64,000 bases of DNA, taken from the NCBI GenBank assembly GCA_012976225.1, contig JAAVVG010000012.1, positions 620,001-684,000 of the forward strand, in the 5' to 3' direction. The translations under genes and the position numbers were made by a program. The DNA is from Golubevia sp. BC0850. Lineage: Eukaryota; Basidiomycota; Exobasidiomycetes; Golubeviales; Golubeviaceae. Below, piece by piece: positions 30,968-42,176 of the stretch (positions within the stretch are counted from its first letter, which is position 1; each line of letters opens with the position of its first letter). A model generated the notes under the pieces. That model made no database searches. It worked only from the letters and a program-made list of their open reading frames with translations, and was not told the origin of the DNA.

Positions 30968-32040
30968 ACAGCCAGAGCAGGAGATTGAGATTTGAAAGAA
31001 GGAATTGAAGTTTAAGAAACCTCGACAAAGGATTACAAAAAGTGAGTTCTGGAATTCTCGTTTGGTTTCGATCCTTGGATCAGTCATGTTTCTGGGTGTG
31101 AGACGTTTTACATCTTCAAGTTTCTGATCTCCTTTTTCTTTGCTTGTTTCTTGACCCTCCTTTCTCTTTTCGCGGCCCCATCAACCTTCCTTCTTGGTCT
31201 CTCAAACCGATTTCCGAGATCGCTAAATCTTAAGATTTTGTACGTTTGGGTTAAGGAAAGAGACTCGATGCTCCAAGAGGGAAGGAAGACGGAAGACAGA
31301 TTCATCCCTCACAAGACTGACGAGTGTCGTTCTTCGTCAGATAGAGACCGAAGAATACAATTCCAGATTTCCCAAAACAAATGCTGAACTTTGTGTCTTT
31401 TCGTATCTTGACTTCTCCAGCTCATCAAAGGAAGAGGACTTCTATCTTTCGAGTAAACAGAATCTCGCTTTTGCCACCCACCCTCAACAAAACGTGATTC
31501 ATTCCTTCTCAATTTTTCTCTTACAATTCGCTCTCGAACTTCTCGGCTTCTTCAGACGGTTTATCACCAATAGAATGCCAACCAGATGTTCATCTCATTC
31601 TCATCGGCCCGCTTGCTCCCAAGTCCCAACTGCGGTCTTACTTCCACCTCCTCCCCTGCCTTCAAGCCTCAACTTAAGGTGGAACCTCGTAATCATTCTT
31701 CTCGGATCTTATAGAATCGCTTGCAACGTCAATATGAAAAGCACCCCAAATTCACATAGTGCAGATCGCGCTTCTCTCCTACACTTAGTGCTTATCTTTT
31801 GGCGCCCTGACCTTATCTTCTCCCACTTTACAAACTCCTCGAATCTCCGTCGCCCGCGTCTAGTTTCTAGAATTCTTGATCAAGTCAACATGTTTGAAGG
31901 GAAAAGGAATTCAGCAGAGGGAAACTTGGATTGCTCAGACGACCTTCCCTTCCCACTTTCCAGTCATCTTGTCCTATCCTTTCCTTTCCTCTCCATTCAC
32001 CTGTTGGCTACTAAGCAGAGTGGCTACGATTCAAGCCTAG
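30968..32040. other. Upstream region of the coiled-coil gene, no supported gene
   Basis: About 1.07 kb without a recognisable gene. Plus-strand text is pyrimidine-rich near 31490-31660, and 31960-32010. It probably holds the promoter and leader of the 32 kb gene. Small frames (31151-31387, 31494-32135) look spurious. Confidence 0.4.
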
Positions 32041-34861
32041 ATGACTGGAACTCTAGTATCATCAGCTCAGCCTCAGCCTCAGATTGGAATGAGTCAAGCT
32101 TCAACTTCAAGTTCAACTTCAACTCATCCTTCTGAGCCAAAGTATAGGAGTCCAAGTGATTTATCAACTGTCACCAATTCCAGTTCTTCTTCCCATTCTT
32201 CCTACAATCCAGTTATTTCACAAGTTGGTTCTTATTCATTCATAACTCCATTGCACGCTCAACCTTTTGGTCAGGAAGATGATCAAATTCAACCTTTCAC
32301 AACTCCAGGTTCACCTCACTTATTATCAGCCGTAAGTGGAGTTAGAGATAGAGATAATGGGACGAGTAGAGGCAATCAATCTGTTGTTGAAAATCAGAGA
32401 GAAAGGGAGAGGGAGAGTGAGATTGAGAGTGAGAGTGAGAGCAGATGGGGGGAAAGATCAATCCTCCAAGATAAGAGAACTACTACCAACCAACCTCAAT
32501 CTTTCTCTCAAGAAAATCGTCATGCCTCTCCAGATCCTTCAAATAGAAGTTCAGTAATTGAACCTTCATGGGATGATTCTTCAGTCATTGATTCTCATTC
32601 CAGGAGAGGTTCTGAAGCTTCTAACCAATTCTCTAGATCTCCAGAAGAAGACGATTATGAAGATTTAAACGAGACCAATCAGAAGAATCAAGATTTGGTT
32701 AATCGTTTGAAAGGAATCGATAGGTTCAGTGGGAGAGAGAAAGAAATTGGGTCAAGTTCAGATTCGTTTAGGACTTCTAATCATCCCGTTTTTCCTACGA
32801 GGACTTTTTCTCTTGGTCTTGAGAATTCTAAGAATAGGAAGATCGGCAATGGTAATCAGCATCTTGAAGATCAACAAAGGTTTGCAAGGGAAGAAAGGGA
32901 GAGTGGAAGTAGAACCTCTTTTGATCAATCTAGTGATGAGAAGGTTGGAGCTATACTTTTTAATCCGAACAATGGCATTCCCAAAAACAACTTTTCAGAA
33001 TCTAGAACTCAAGATCAATTAACAGAAGGGACCAGTAGATCTCCAACCACTCCTAAAGTCTTTGTTAAAAACCTTGAAACATCGAGTTCAGATGAAGTTG
33101 AAGCTTTAAGGAAGCAAGTTGGGGAACTTCAGAAAGCTTTACTTTTAAAAAGTTTGCAGAAGGAGGATGTCAAACTGACTGAGAGAGAAGGGTTTCATGA
33201 TAACTCCTCGACTCAAGGAAGGAATGAAAGGTTTTTGAATGGAGAGATGGTTGAGATAGAACTTCAAAGGAGAGAAAGAGATAGAATCGAAAAAGAAGAA
33301 AGCGAAAAGGAGAGAGAGAAAGAAAGGGTCAAATTACAAGAACAATTAGAACAATTTCAAATGTTTCAAAGATTACAATCACTTCAATCTCATCATCAAT
33401 CTTTCGATTCTCCAGCTGGTAGTTTCGCTCAACTTCTAACTCAAGATTCTCATCAACCTGAACCATCTCATTATGTTCACCCACTAAGTCAATCTCATCA
33501 ACACCAACACTCACATCCCATCCAACTCTCACATCACCAACATCAGAACTATCAACCATCAAGTCAATCATCCAGTTTCTTCTCTCAATCTCCTTCTACC
33601 TCGACCTCAACTTCGACTTTTAGGAACGGTAACGGAATGGGAATGTCAATTTCTACGGCTAATTCTTCAGTGGCTCCAAGTCTTTGGCAAGAAGGAGATG
33701 AGGGTGGAGTTTATTCTCTTCCTAGTGCTAGTATGGTCGGTGCGAGTAGTGATAGACAGTTGGAGGAGATGGGGAGGAAGATTGGTGAGTTGAAGAATCG
33801 GACGGGACGGTGAACTTCAATCTCCTTCGTGAAAGAGCATGAGAGTATGGAAGCTGAGGTCTTTCCCTCCCTTTTAATATTGCCTTCTTCTCCTATTCTT
33901 TTCCGGACTTATTTTAGAGGCTTTAGAGCGTTTGGTCAAAATGCAAGCTGGTTTATCTATCGAAAAGGCATCATCATCTCGTTCACAATCTTTTCAAAGT
34001 CTACCTCAAACTTCTCAAAGTCGTTCTCCTGTCAGTTTGCATTCTCCAATCAGAAATCATCATTCAAATCTCTATTCCCATGTAGAAACTCATTCCAATT
34101 CTTTAAGAGATCAATCACCAGGTCCACCACCTTTAAGTCCACTTCCTATGATACCCTCTCCAAATTCAATGAACTTCCCAAACCCTGATGAGAATGGAAG
34201 CGACTTTAGATCTCAAGGTTGGTTTAATGGAAGACCTTTGAATCAAACAAACAATCAGGGACTTAATGGTTCTCATAGATCTACTTCTTCAAGTGGTGGA
34301 AGTTCCCTTGGTCAAGTTACTCAACAACAACCTAGAGATCTGTTAATGAAAAGAGCAATGGGGGTTCAAAATTCTTTAATAGATCCTTATGGAGATGATA
34401 TGAAAAGACCTTCAAGTAGTACTATCAGTTCTTTAGGCACTGTCTTTAGATTCAATGAAACTTCTCCAAATACTGAAGGGCTTCAATCTAATCACCCAAA
34501 ATATCTTCCAGTGAATCAAGAATCCAATCTACCATCTCAATTATCCTCAAAACCTAAGTCTAAATCTTCTAAATTTTTACCTACTCTAGGACTCACCAGA
34601 AGAAGTTCTATTCACATCGAAGATAATTCTGGTGACACGAGAAGTACTTCTTCTAGATCTGTTTCTGATACTTCTGTTAAACAGATCACTTCTAATGGTA
34701 ATGGTGGGATGGAGAAAGAAACTAGAAACGGTTTCTCTAGAAAACATAATAGAGTTGTGGTTAAAGATGATGATATTCCTATCGCTAAATTTAAACAAGG
34801 TCCTGGAAGAGGCAGAGTTTATATTGCACCTCCTGAGAAGAGAAAGAAGAACAAGGATTGA
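32041..34861 (+). CDS. Large Ser/Gln-rich protein with central coiled coil, function unknown
   Basis: Two exons (32041-33784, 33918-34861; ATTG|GTGAGT to TTAG|AGGCTT) give 895 residues in a clean frame. I do not recognise a family. The first third is Ser/Thr/Gln-rich and likely disordered, with an unusual ESEIESESESRWGE run. Residues about 345-450 are strongly helical (DEVEALRKQVGELQKALLLK, KEEKEREKERVKLQEQ-type heptads, FQMFQRLQSL). A His/Gln-rich patch follows (HQHQHSHPIQLSHHQHQNY). Across the junction the helix continues as GRKIEALERLVKMQAGLS. The C-terminus is basic with FKQGPGRGRVYIAPPEKRKK. The codon pattern is uniform and there are no internal stops, supporting a real gene. It could be a scaffold or cytoskeletal regulator; this is a guess. 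Confidence 0.75.
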
Positions 34862-35466
34862 AAAGAGGGTGAAGAAAGTTGGGGCATGGAGGGTTTACTT
34901 TAAGTCCACTGTCATCTTCTTGCTGGGTTTTAGTTTTCTTTTAGTTCCCATTGATTTTTACCAGTTTCGGTTTCCATTCTCTACTTCTCTCAGTTATTCC
35001 GTTCCCAAGGTAGGTTGTGTTCGAGCCCTTTCCTTCTCAGAGTTACCGCGCTACCTCTTTCCTTTTCCTTTCTCTTTTCCACTTTCTCTGTCTTTGACTC
35101 TCAGTTTTTTTCTAGCTTCTGTTTTTCTGTTTTCAATCCCAGCATGCAGCATCTTCACACAGCACTCGCACAAGTCTCTCTTTCCCTTCTTTCGTTCCTT
35201 ACCCCTTAACGACGTCCGACTTTGTCCGTACGCGGCAAACCACACCAGACAAATTCACAACAGCTCTATTTGAAAATGAAACTTCGTTTTTGATTCGAAC
35301 ATGAGATGAATACACAAAATAAAATACTGATCGAGATCTTGGTGCAATAGATAGAGAACAGATTCGTGGGCTCTAGAACGTTACCCAAGAGAGAACAGGA
35401 GCTTTATCTATTTACTTCTTGGCTTGAACCAGACACAACGAGAGTTTGGACAAGATTAGCCTTTGC
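34862..35466. other. Convergent intergenic spacer
   Basis: 3' ends of the coiled-coil gene (+) and NatD (-) face each other here. The centre is pyrimidine-rich on plus (35015-35130). No gene recognised. Confidence 0.4.
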
Positions 35467-36867
35467 TCAAGATGGCACAATGGCCTTTGAGTAGATCTCG
35501 TAGTCCTCATCTTCTTCATCGTCGTCTTCTTCCCAATCGGCTTCTTCGATTTTCTTATTCTCCTTCTTCTTAGTTTCTTCATCTTCTGAACCCTCTGAAC
35601 CAGAATCTGAATCTTCGTCTTGTTTGGAGGGAGAGATTAAATCCATTGAGTATCTCGATGATGGGAGATCGAAGGAATGTCGAGGAGGGATCGGTGGCAA
35701 GTTAAGCGAGAGAAGAGCGGATAATGAGTGAAGGAGTTTAAGAGAGAGGGATAAAAGCAAGGCTTGATCAGATGGCGTAGAGGCGAGGACTTTGAGGGTC
35801 CTCTTGAACACTTGACTTACCCTAATTTCTGATAGAACTCGATTCCTCTCAAGTTGCTGTTGAAGACTGTTAGCATACACTTTCTCATTCCAGTCTTTGA
35901 GGCGAGTAGCTCTAACATCTTCATGAGAGTTGAACCTATCGATGAAGATCGATGTCCTTCCTTGACTTGTAATTCGTAGCTGAAAGTGGAACGAGAGAAA
36001 CGAGAGAGAGAACACGATCAGAGCGAAACATGGAAACAAAAATCCCAAGCCTCGATTGCAAGAGGCGTGCAGAGCAAAATCGAGCACTCCGAACGAAAGA
36101 ATGGGAAAGAAGAGGATTCAAGAGACTCAGTACTCACCAATATGCGATCTCAACTTCTTCTTCGCCCTTTTTCAAGATCGGATCTTTTGGATCACATTCT
36201 TCAGTATCGAATCTGAACATGATGAACCCGACTAGCTCAGGATCTGACTCTGGAGTGGTAGCATCCGAGGTGGAAGAATTGTAGATCGAAAGGAACCTTG
36301 ATTCCTGATCGAAGAGCTCTCTCCTTTTCTCTTTTGAGTTCCATCCCTGAGAAGAGGTCTCGTACCTGAAAGAGACATAAAGAAGAGAGAGAAGAGGATC
36401 AGCAACGCTTTTGCTCTCGGATGGAAGAAAATTTCCGACCTCGACGTTTTCTTACATTTTTCTCATGTTCTTTTCGAACAGGTTGAAATGAACTTCCTTC
36501 TGTTTGACAGTCAACTTTGAAGCATGAGCAATCTTGAGCTGGTAGCTAATGAAACATCGAGCAAAAATGATGGGAAGGAGAAATCGTCAGGACTTTCTGA
36601 AGGAGCAAGTCGATCAAACCTAAGGTTCGTTGAATTCACCTCTTATCCTTGATGTTCAAGTTTCCTTCCTTGGTGATTTGAAAAGGTTCTGCCAAGAATT
36701 GAACCAGAGGCGAGGGGTTCAACTGAAGAGAAGTAACGTTTGCGAAAAGGTTGGGTCAGAAAACCTGAAGATGATTCTTCGAGTCATCAGTCAGCCGACT
36801 CTCACTGTCTTACCTTCTGAGCATTAGCTGCTTTCTGTCTCGAGACTTTCTTTGTTGCTTTCGTCAT
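35467..36867 (-). CDS. NAA40: N-alpha-acetyltransferase 40 (NatD), histone H4/H2A N-terminal acetylase
   Basis: GNAT enzyme that acetylates the N-terminal serine of H4 and H2A. Six exons fit: 36867-36814, 36722-36640, 36545-36456, 36365-36138, 35979-35821, 35653-35467, 266 residues. Text includes MTKATKKVSRQKAANAQK, NLFEKNMRKMYETSSQGWNS, LVGFIMFRFDTEECD, AYCYELQVKEGHRSSSIGST, TGMRKCMLTVFNSNLRGIEF, YQKLGYSMDLISPSK and a long acidic tail (EADWEEDDDEEDEDYE). All junction phases close; the last intron (35820-35654) carries a misleading stop-free frame. The acetyl-CoA loop reads HRSSSIG, where NatD relatives have RxxGxG; the first glycine is serine here. A family A F-box relic starts 58 nt away on the other strand. 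Confidence 0.87.
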
Positions 36868-36925
36868 TGTGAGTTTGGCGGTGTGGGTGGTGTCCGATTA
36901 AGAAGATTTTTTCCTATTTCTTCTT

Positions 36926-38177
36926 TTGAACCAAACTCCAAACCGCCTCAAGAGTCAAGAACTGAAAATTTTGCATCAATCGACCAGTAGAGCGGCTGGA
37001 CAGGTTATGAGCATCAGTCAGCTACCACATGAAGTCTTACTAAAGATCTTTCAGCGATTAACTCTAAGAGGCAGAATGAAAATCAGGAGAGTTTATAAGG
37101 AATGGTTAACCATGATTAACAACAATCAAGTTCTATGAAGAAGAATGGTCATAGATCGTTGGTATATGGAGTGGAAGCAATCAACTCTAAAATTATACGA
37201 TGGAAGAAGTGCGAGCACCTTAACAGAATTTACGGTGGATGTAGGTATAATGGCCTCGAGAAGCGAAGGTGTTGAAATGAGGAACATCTTGGAAAAGTCA
37301 AAGGCAACTCTTCGTATCCTCTTTCTGAAAACTTCTGGCGGTTCATTGGAAGGACGTCAATCATCGGATGACGTAATTAATGATATCTCAGAAGAGTTCT
37401 GGAGATTCCCAAGCTTGATAGATTTCCGAGCCTATGATCTGGAAAGTTCTGATGAACCGGCAATTAGGTTGATTCCCAAGCAAGAAAGGAACTCAGATGA
37501 TTCAAAAGGATTAAAATTACTCTGGGTTATTTCTTTGAAGATACTTTAATCATTCATAAAGATCTTTTACGCAATTTATAGTCATTCTCCTGTCCGTATG
37601 CTGCAAGTGCTGATGGGTTGAGGGAAATAATGGAAGCAGCTGCTCAAACGTTAAAGCATCTTTATCTTGGATTGGCCCCAGAGTTTGGAGGAAGTGGACC
37701 CTCATGTCAAGAACTTAACCTTCCTGTATTTGAGGTCTTTGAGGTATACATGGTTGAAGGAGATGATGGTGATTGCTTTTCAGGGGTCACTATGCAATCT
37801 ACTGCTTTCTAATAATGAAGCCTTCAAAATCTCTATCTGATTTCCTCTCCTCAATCCCAACAACAACAGAGCTCTGGACGAATGGGAGACTTTATTGGGA
37901 GGCATTGGGCCAAAGTCCATCTTTGAAGACTCTGAGATACAAGCCGGAGGGAGCAGATAAGGAAGAAGAGAGAGATTTAATTAAATATCTTGGGGATAGA
38001 GAAAGAAAGGTTAAGGCAGGTCTGGAGGTCAAAGGGGTTAGAATGACCCAGATTGAGACGGTCACGATTGATTTCTCTTTCCATGAAGGAGGACCATTTC
38101 GATGGGCTCTGGAGCAGCGAATAGCGAAGGTCGTTGATAGTCGTAGCTATGCTAGCGTCCTAGAGGTAGAAGCTTGA
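36926..38177 (+). pseudogene. F-box-like protein, family A copy 3 (interrupted)
   Basis: The F-box is well preserved: SISQLPHEVLLKIFQRLTLR, then GRMKIRRVYKEWLTMINNN. Immediately after, QVL is followed by TGA (37136-37138) and the same frame goes on with RRMVIDRWYMEW; the 10 kb copy has SLWRV at this place, so a Trp codon (TGG to TGA) may be lost. Downstream DGRSASTLTEFTVDVGIMAS and ILEKSKATLRILFLKTSG match the 10 kb copy's EKSGSTLEEVLVELEDP and LQNSKAPLQALSI. Later pieces are QTLKHLYLGLAPEFGGSGP and, in a new frame, WEALGQSPSLKTLRYKPEG and RERKVKAGLEVKGVRMTQIE. Some breaks at 37545-37620 and 37740-37860 could be introns. It is clearly older than the 10/17.6 kb pair. Confidence 0.6.
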
Positions 38178-38821
38178 AGATTCCTGACTATCAAGTGAGT
38201 TGTATTATCTGTTCAGTCTTTGATACCTCGATATCTGAGTAATCTGACCCTCACATCCTCACTTCTTCCTTTCTTTCTTCTATCCCCCTCTACCTATCTT
38301 TTCTTGAACATACTTTCTGTTACACTAACTGCTCTCTCCAAGAATCTTCAAATCATCCTAATCCACTGTCCTTACTCGTCACAAAGAAATGGATCCTCCA
38401 TTCATCAAGTGCCCAATACTTTCAACACTTCTCAACTCAAGCCGCAACTCCTTTTTCGACCTCATAGGATCTCGATAGATCTCTTAACTCAAGATTCAAG
38501 ACTTTTCATGCACAGAAAGTGGTCTAAGATGAAGCTCCAGAAGTGAAAGAGAATGAGAGACCGACAGAATGTTTGATGTATTTTTTCTTGGGATCTTGAA
38601 TCAGTGTGAACGTCAAAGGAAGAGAGAAAATGATACTTCATTCTCATCAATTACACGCGTGCAAGATAAAAGAGAGGGCGAAAATTGAGAGAGATCGCTC
38701 TTCAAAGCTCGATCTCGTGCTCTTATGAGAAGCAGATCTCTTTCGCGTCGCGTTTGTTCGTCTCTGATGAATCACTTCTCAAGATTCCTTCTCCCACCTA
38801 CTTATCCACTTCCTCATCGAT
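38178..38821. other. Intergenic, nothing recognised
   Basis: Between the family A relic and the dihydroorotate dehydrogenase gene. Short frames only (38220-38546) without features; probable promoter of the downstream gene. Confidence 0.4.
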
Positions 38822-40212
38822 ATGAGCTCAATCAAGATTAGAAATCTCCATTTCGGAACTGATGCGTTTGGACTTGCTTTGATCAACACGGGTGAGTTTC
38901 CCTGTTTCCGCATCTCTGTGATTAATCCTCGGTTCTCCTCGATCTCCCTCTTCCTTTCCCTCCATTTCACTCAACCAAGTCTCTCCCTTTCTATATCGTT
39001 TTCAGCTTGTCCCTGGGCCAGCGACGAAGAGGATTTGACGAGACTGTACAGTTGTTCCAAGTAAGTCTCAGATAAGATCATTTCTCTCTGGCCAGCTTTG
39101 AGTCTACCACATATCCAATCTCTTCCTGATCAACTTTCCTTCGGTGTGACCTGTTGACAGCACAAGTGGAATGACGACTAGGACGTCAGTCCTCTCTTCG
39201 GACGGTGATCTCTCAGCTCACTTCGACGAAGATCTTTCCCTTCACTCAGTCAAGTTCATCAACGAGTCTAATCCCGAGAGAGAATCGATATCCAAAGGAA
39301 CAATCAATTCATATGGTTACAGTCCTCATCCACTCTCTTCTTATCTCTCTTGGATCGAGCAGCTCTTCTCCACTCAAGACAAGAAGAAGCCTGTTATCAT
39401 CAGTATCACCGGACCACCTGAAGCCATAGAAATCGGAATTGAAAGAATCAGATCCTGGTATTTATCTCTCAATCTCATCTCAGAGAAAGATGAGGTCTTT
39501 GTGGGAGTGGAAGTGAATTTGTCTTGCCCAAACATCAAAGGCGTCTCGATTCCTTCAGGCTATGACCCAGAAATGATATCTCAGTACATGATTTGCGCAT
39601 ACAGAGGTAGTTCCAAGATCATAGAGACCGAACTTGGAAGTGCAAAAGCGCTCCCTATTGGGTAAGTTATACCATCACATCGGAGACGTCGAATCCAAAA
39701 GCTGACTCTCCTAATCTCCTAGCCTCAAACTGCCTCCTTACACCTATAAAGCCCAATTCACCTCTCTAGTGGCTGTTCTTTCTGAGCACAGGTTCGAAGA
39801 TGAAGATCACCCTCACCCAATCTCTTTTCTAACCAGCACAAACACTTTGGGATCTGCAACTTGGTTTGCTCCCTCTTCGAACTTCAATTCTTCACCTTCA
39901 ACCCTCGAATCACTTCTCCCAACTTCGTCGAGTACAGGTTTTGACGGCCTTGGAGGACTCGCAGGCGAGTCTCTTCATCCAATATCGCTGGGGAACGTTT
40001 TCCAGCTTCGGAACCTTCTAGACTCAGACCAGAGCTCTCTCTTGAAGGGGATCGTAATCATCGGTGTGGGAGGAGTCGTAGATGCAGCTTCATGTTTGAG
40101 AATGAAAAGAGCTGGGGCTGGAGTAATCGGATTAGCTACTGGGTTGGGAAGGGATGGGGTGGAGATTTTTGGGACAATCAGAGAAGAGCTGGAGCAACTG
40201 GTATATACTTAG
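38822..40212 (+). CDS. Dihydroorotate dehydrogenase, class 1A-like (cytosolic)
   Basis: FMN TIM-barrel enzyme oxidising dihydroorotate to orotate in pyrimidine synthesis; class 1A enzymes use fumarate. Exons 38822-38891, 39006-39060, 39161-39661 and 39723-40212 give 371 residues. Text: IRNLHFGTDAFGLALINTG, ACPWASDEEDL, TTRTSVLSSDGD, YLSWIEQLF, VIISITGP, VEVNLSCPNIKG (the conserved N-x-S-C-P-N site), PIGLKLPPYT with the FMN-contacting lysine, and GIVIIGVGGVVDAASCLRMK, RAGAGVIGLATGL for the phosphate-binding end. No N-terminal mitochondrial presequence or membrane helix is present, unlike class 2 enzymes. A paralogous dihydropyrimidine dehydrogenase-type function cannot be excluded. All splice phases close. 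Confidence 0.8.
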
Positions 40213-40393
40213 AACCTGACAATGATTGAACAGTTGAAGCAAAAACAAAAAAAGAATCGACGTTTTGCAAGAGGACTTCGTGAGATCAGAGGTGCCATGA
40301 TGCACCTGATGGATGTCGTGTGACACACTTCTCTCGTCTCTTCTCCTTCTTCTTCCTTCCTCTCAACCCTCTTTCTCATCTAACTATATCAAA

Positions 40394-41265
40394 ATGGCAA
40401 GCGGAAGATGCAACTGCAGCAAATTTGAGTTTGAAGCTCCAGAGCCTCAAAGTCCAAAGATCATTTGCTTCTGCAACGTAAGTTCTTCGCTCTCGCTCTC
40501 TCGACCACCTCCACTCTTTCTTCCCACGGCGCGCGAGGCAATCAAATGTCTAATGCACACCAGAATTTGAAGCTCTGACTTTCGGCCTATTCCGCCCCCT
40601 CCGGCTCTTTCCAACAGTCGTGTGTCAGATCAGGAGGCTCCATCGGATCGAACAACGCTGTCATCGATTTCAACAAACTGAAGTTCACTAAAGGATCCCT
40701 TGCTGAGCTCACAAAGTATGGTAAGTTGTGAGCTATCTGCAGGATTCAGATCCATGGACTTGCTCTTTCTCCGCCATTGAGGTATTCTGAAGCTTTTCTC
40801 TCTCCCCTCGTTTCACGGTTCTCACGGCTTGTCTTCTTGTCCTCCCCTCCTCTCTGCTAACAGGAGACGGAGACACTGATGCTGGAACCGTCATCAACAG
40901 GCATTTTTGTCCATCTTGTGGGTCTTCCATCATCTCAATTCCAGAGGGATCTACCGGTCTGAGCTACTTCAAAGGTGAGTCTCTTCCTTCTGCTTCCCTC
41001 CCACCGAATGAGCTCTGACTTTCCTCGCTCTTTTTCGTTTCTTGTACTGAATAGTCTCATCACTAGAAGATCCAGAGGCTTACATATCAGGTGAGTCCGC
41101 GGCAGCAACGTCTGTGGCTCTGTGGAAGATGCTGACTCGTTTTTGTTCCATCTCACAGGTAACCCAGCTATGTTCGTTTTCCACGAAAGAGCCCCAAATT
41201 GGTTCAAGGAAGTCAAACCTGAAGGAACTACCATCGTTGCCAGAAGTCCAAACGCTGAGAAGTAA
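40394..41265 (+). CDS. GFA/CENP-V-type zinc protein (glutathione-dependent formaldehyde-activating family)
   Basis: Small zinc-binding protein of the Mss4-like fold; relatives are annotated as formaldehyde-glutathione synthases, though true activity is doubtful. Five exons (40394-40477, 40618-40720, 40864-40974, 41055-41090, 41159-41265) give 146 residues. Zinc ligands in order: GRCNCSKFEFE (CxC), ICFCNSCVRSGG (CxCxxC) and HFCPSCGSS (CxxC), the complete set for the family. The C-terminus has NPAMFVFHERAPNWFKEVKP. One exon is only 36 nt. The stop TAA at 41263-41265 overlaps a potential donor (AA|GTAAGC), so an extra 3' exon is possible but not needed for the domain. Confidence 0.85.
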
Positions 41266-41632
41266 GCGTCAGGGAGATTCATCTCTGCTGCCAAACTCGA
41301 TGCTATATTTGGTAATGATCATGAAGCAAGACGCCTCTTTCTCTCATTTCAAGAGACCTGTTCTCCAGACTGTGCCCAGTTCCAGATTACCAGCGGTATA
41401 GATCAGCTGAGAACGAGCTCAACTGACCTCTTGAACAGCGACCGAAAGCTTGGACTTTGGAAGTCGGACAACCACACACCTGCCGAACCTCAGCTGGTGA
41501 AAGAAAACAGATCTTGGCTATTGAATTCGTTGGGCATTCAGTAAACAGCATCGACAAGAGAAGAAGTTTCAGGTGAACTGCGGACATCTCTCTTTGTACC
41601 TCGACTGTCCAACCGCAAAGCAGAAACACCTA
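41266..41632. other. Convergent spacer, nothing recognised
   Basis: 3' ends of the GFA-type gene (+) and the ABM-type gene (-). Short frames only. Confidence 0.4.
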
Positions 41633-42176
41633 TCACAGCAACTCCTCCAAGAACTTGACATCGAAAGAAGTGAAAACTGATCTGTCAGCGAAGAGCGTCT
41701 TGTAAGCCTCAGTGTTGCGATGTTGGTCGAGAGCTGAGATGGGGAGTGAAGAAATGTCGGAAGGGACAACATTAGATGTCACTTTTCCCAAAGAGACTTA
41801 TATCAAAGCTCTCAGATCTGAGGTTAGATCTGCATTTCGATAGCGGAACTCACCAGCAGCGTTCTCATATTGTTCAATGACAGTAGCTTTCAAAGGATCT
41901 TTCGGATCTTGCAATAAGATGTAATGAAGACAGCCTGGTTCGTCTTTGTCAGTTGATTTCTTGACTTCAGCAACCAATGGCTTAACCTTGCCCATGGATT
42001 CTTGGTCCTTAAGAGTGATCTGAGAGAGGAGAGTCGGTGCAAGGTGCGGGTAGTAAGTGATCCAAAAATCGGGAGGGTGAGAAGTCAGAGATGGAAACAA
42101 GGCGATCGTTGAAAGAACTACTTACCTCTACTACCATCCAAAACTTCTTGTTAGCTAGTGATTCTGGAACGTTCAT
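41633..42176 (-). CDS. Small ABM-like (dimeric alpha/beta barrel) monooxygenase-family protein
   Basis: Three exons (42176-42126, 42019-41854, 41733-41633) give 105 residues with consistent phases (GAG|GTAAGT to CTCAG|ATCACT; GCTG|GTGAGT to CTCAG|CTCTCG). Sequence: MNVPESLANKKFWMVVE, ITLKDQESMGKVKPLVAEVK, DEPGCLHYILLQDPKDPLKA, TVIEQYENAAALDQHRNTEA, YKTLFADRSVF and FLEELL. The pattern of a first strand, E-P-G-C-L-x-Y, then E-x-Y and a D-Q-H-R-x-T histidine is the antibiotic-biosynthesis monooxygenase domain. Substrate unknown; these cofactor-free enzymes or quinol-detoxifying relatives act on small aromatics. Confidence 0.75.

Noticed and set aside
31494-32135. 213-codon plus frame upstream of the coiled-coil gene
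   Set aside because: Composition is pyrimidine-driven (Ser, Leu, Phe), it overlaps the better-supported start at 32041 in another frame, and no domain is visible.
35654-35820. Open frame through the last NatD intron as coding sequence
   Set aside because: Splicing TTAGG|GTAAGT to CGAG|ATACTC yields LGYSMDLISPS, the conserved NatD end; the open frame is coincidental.
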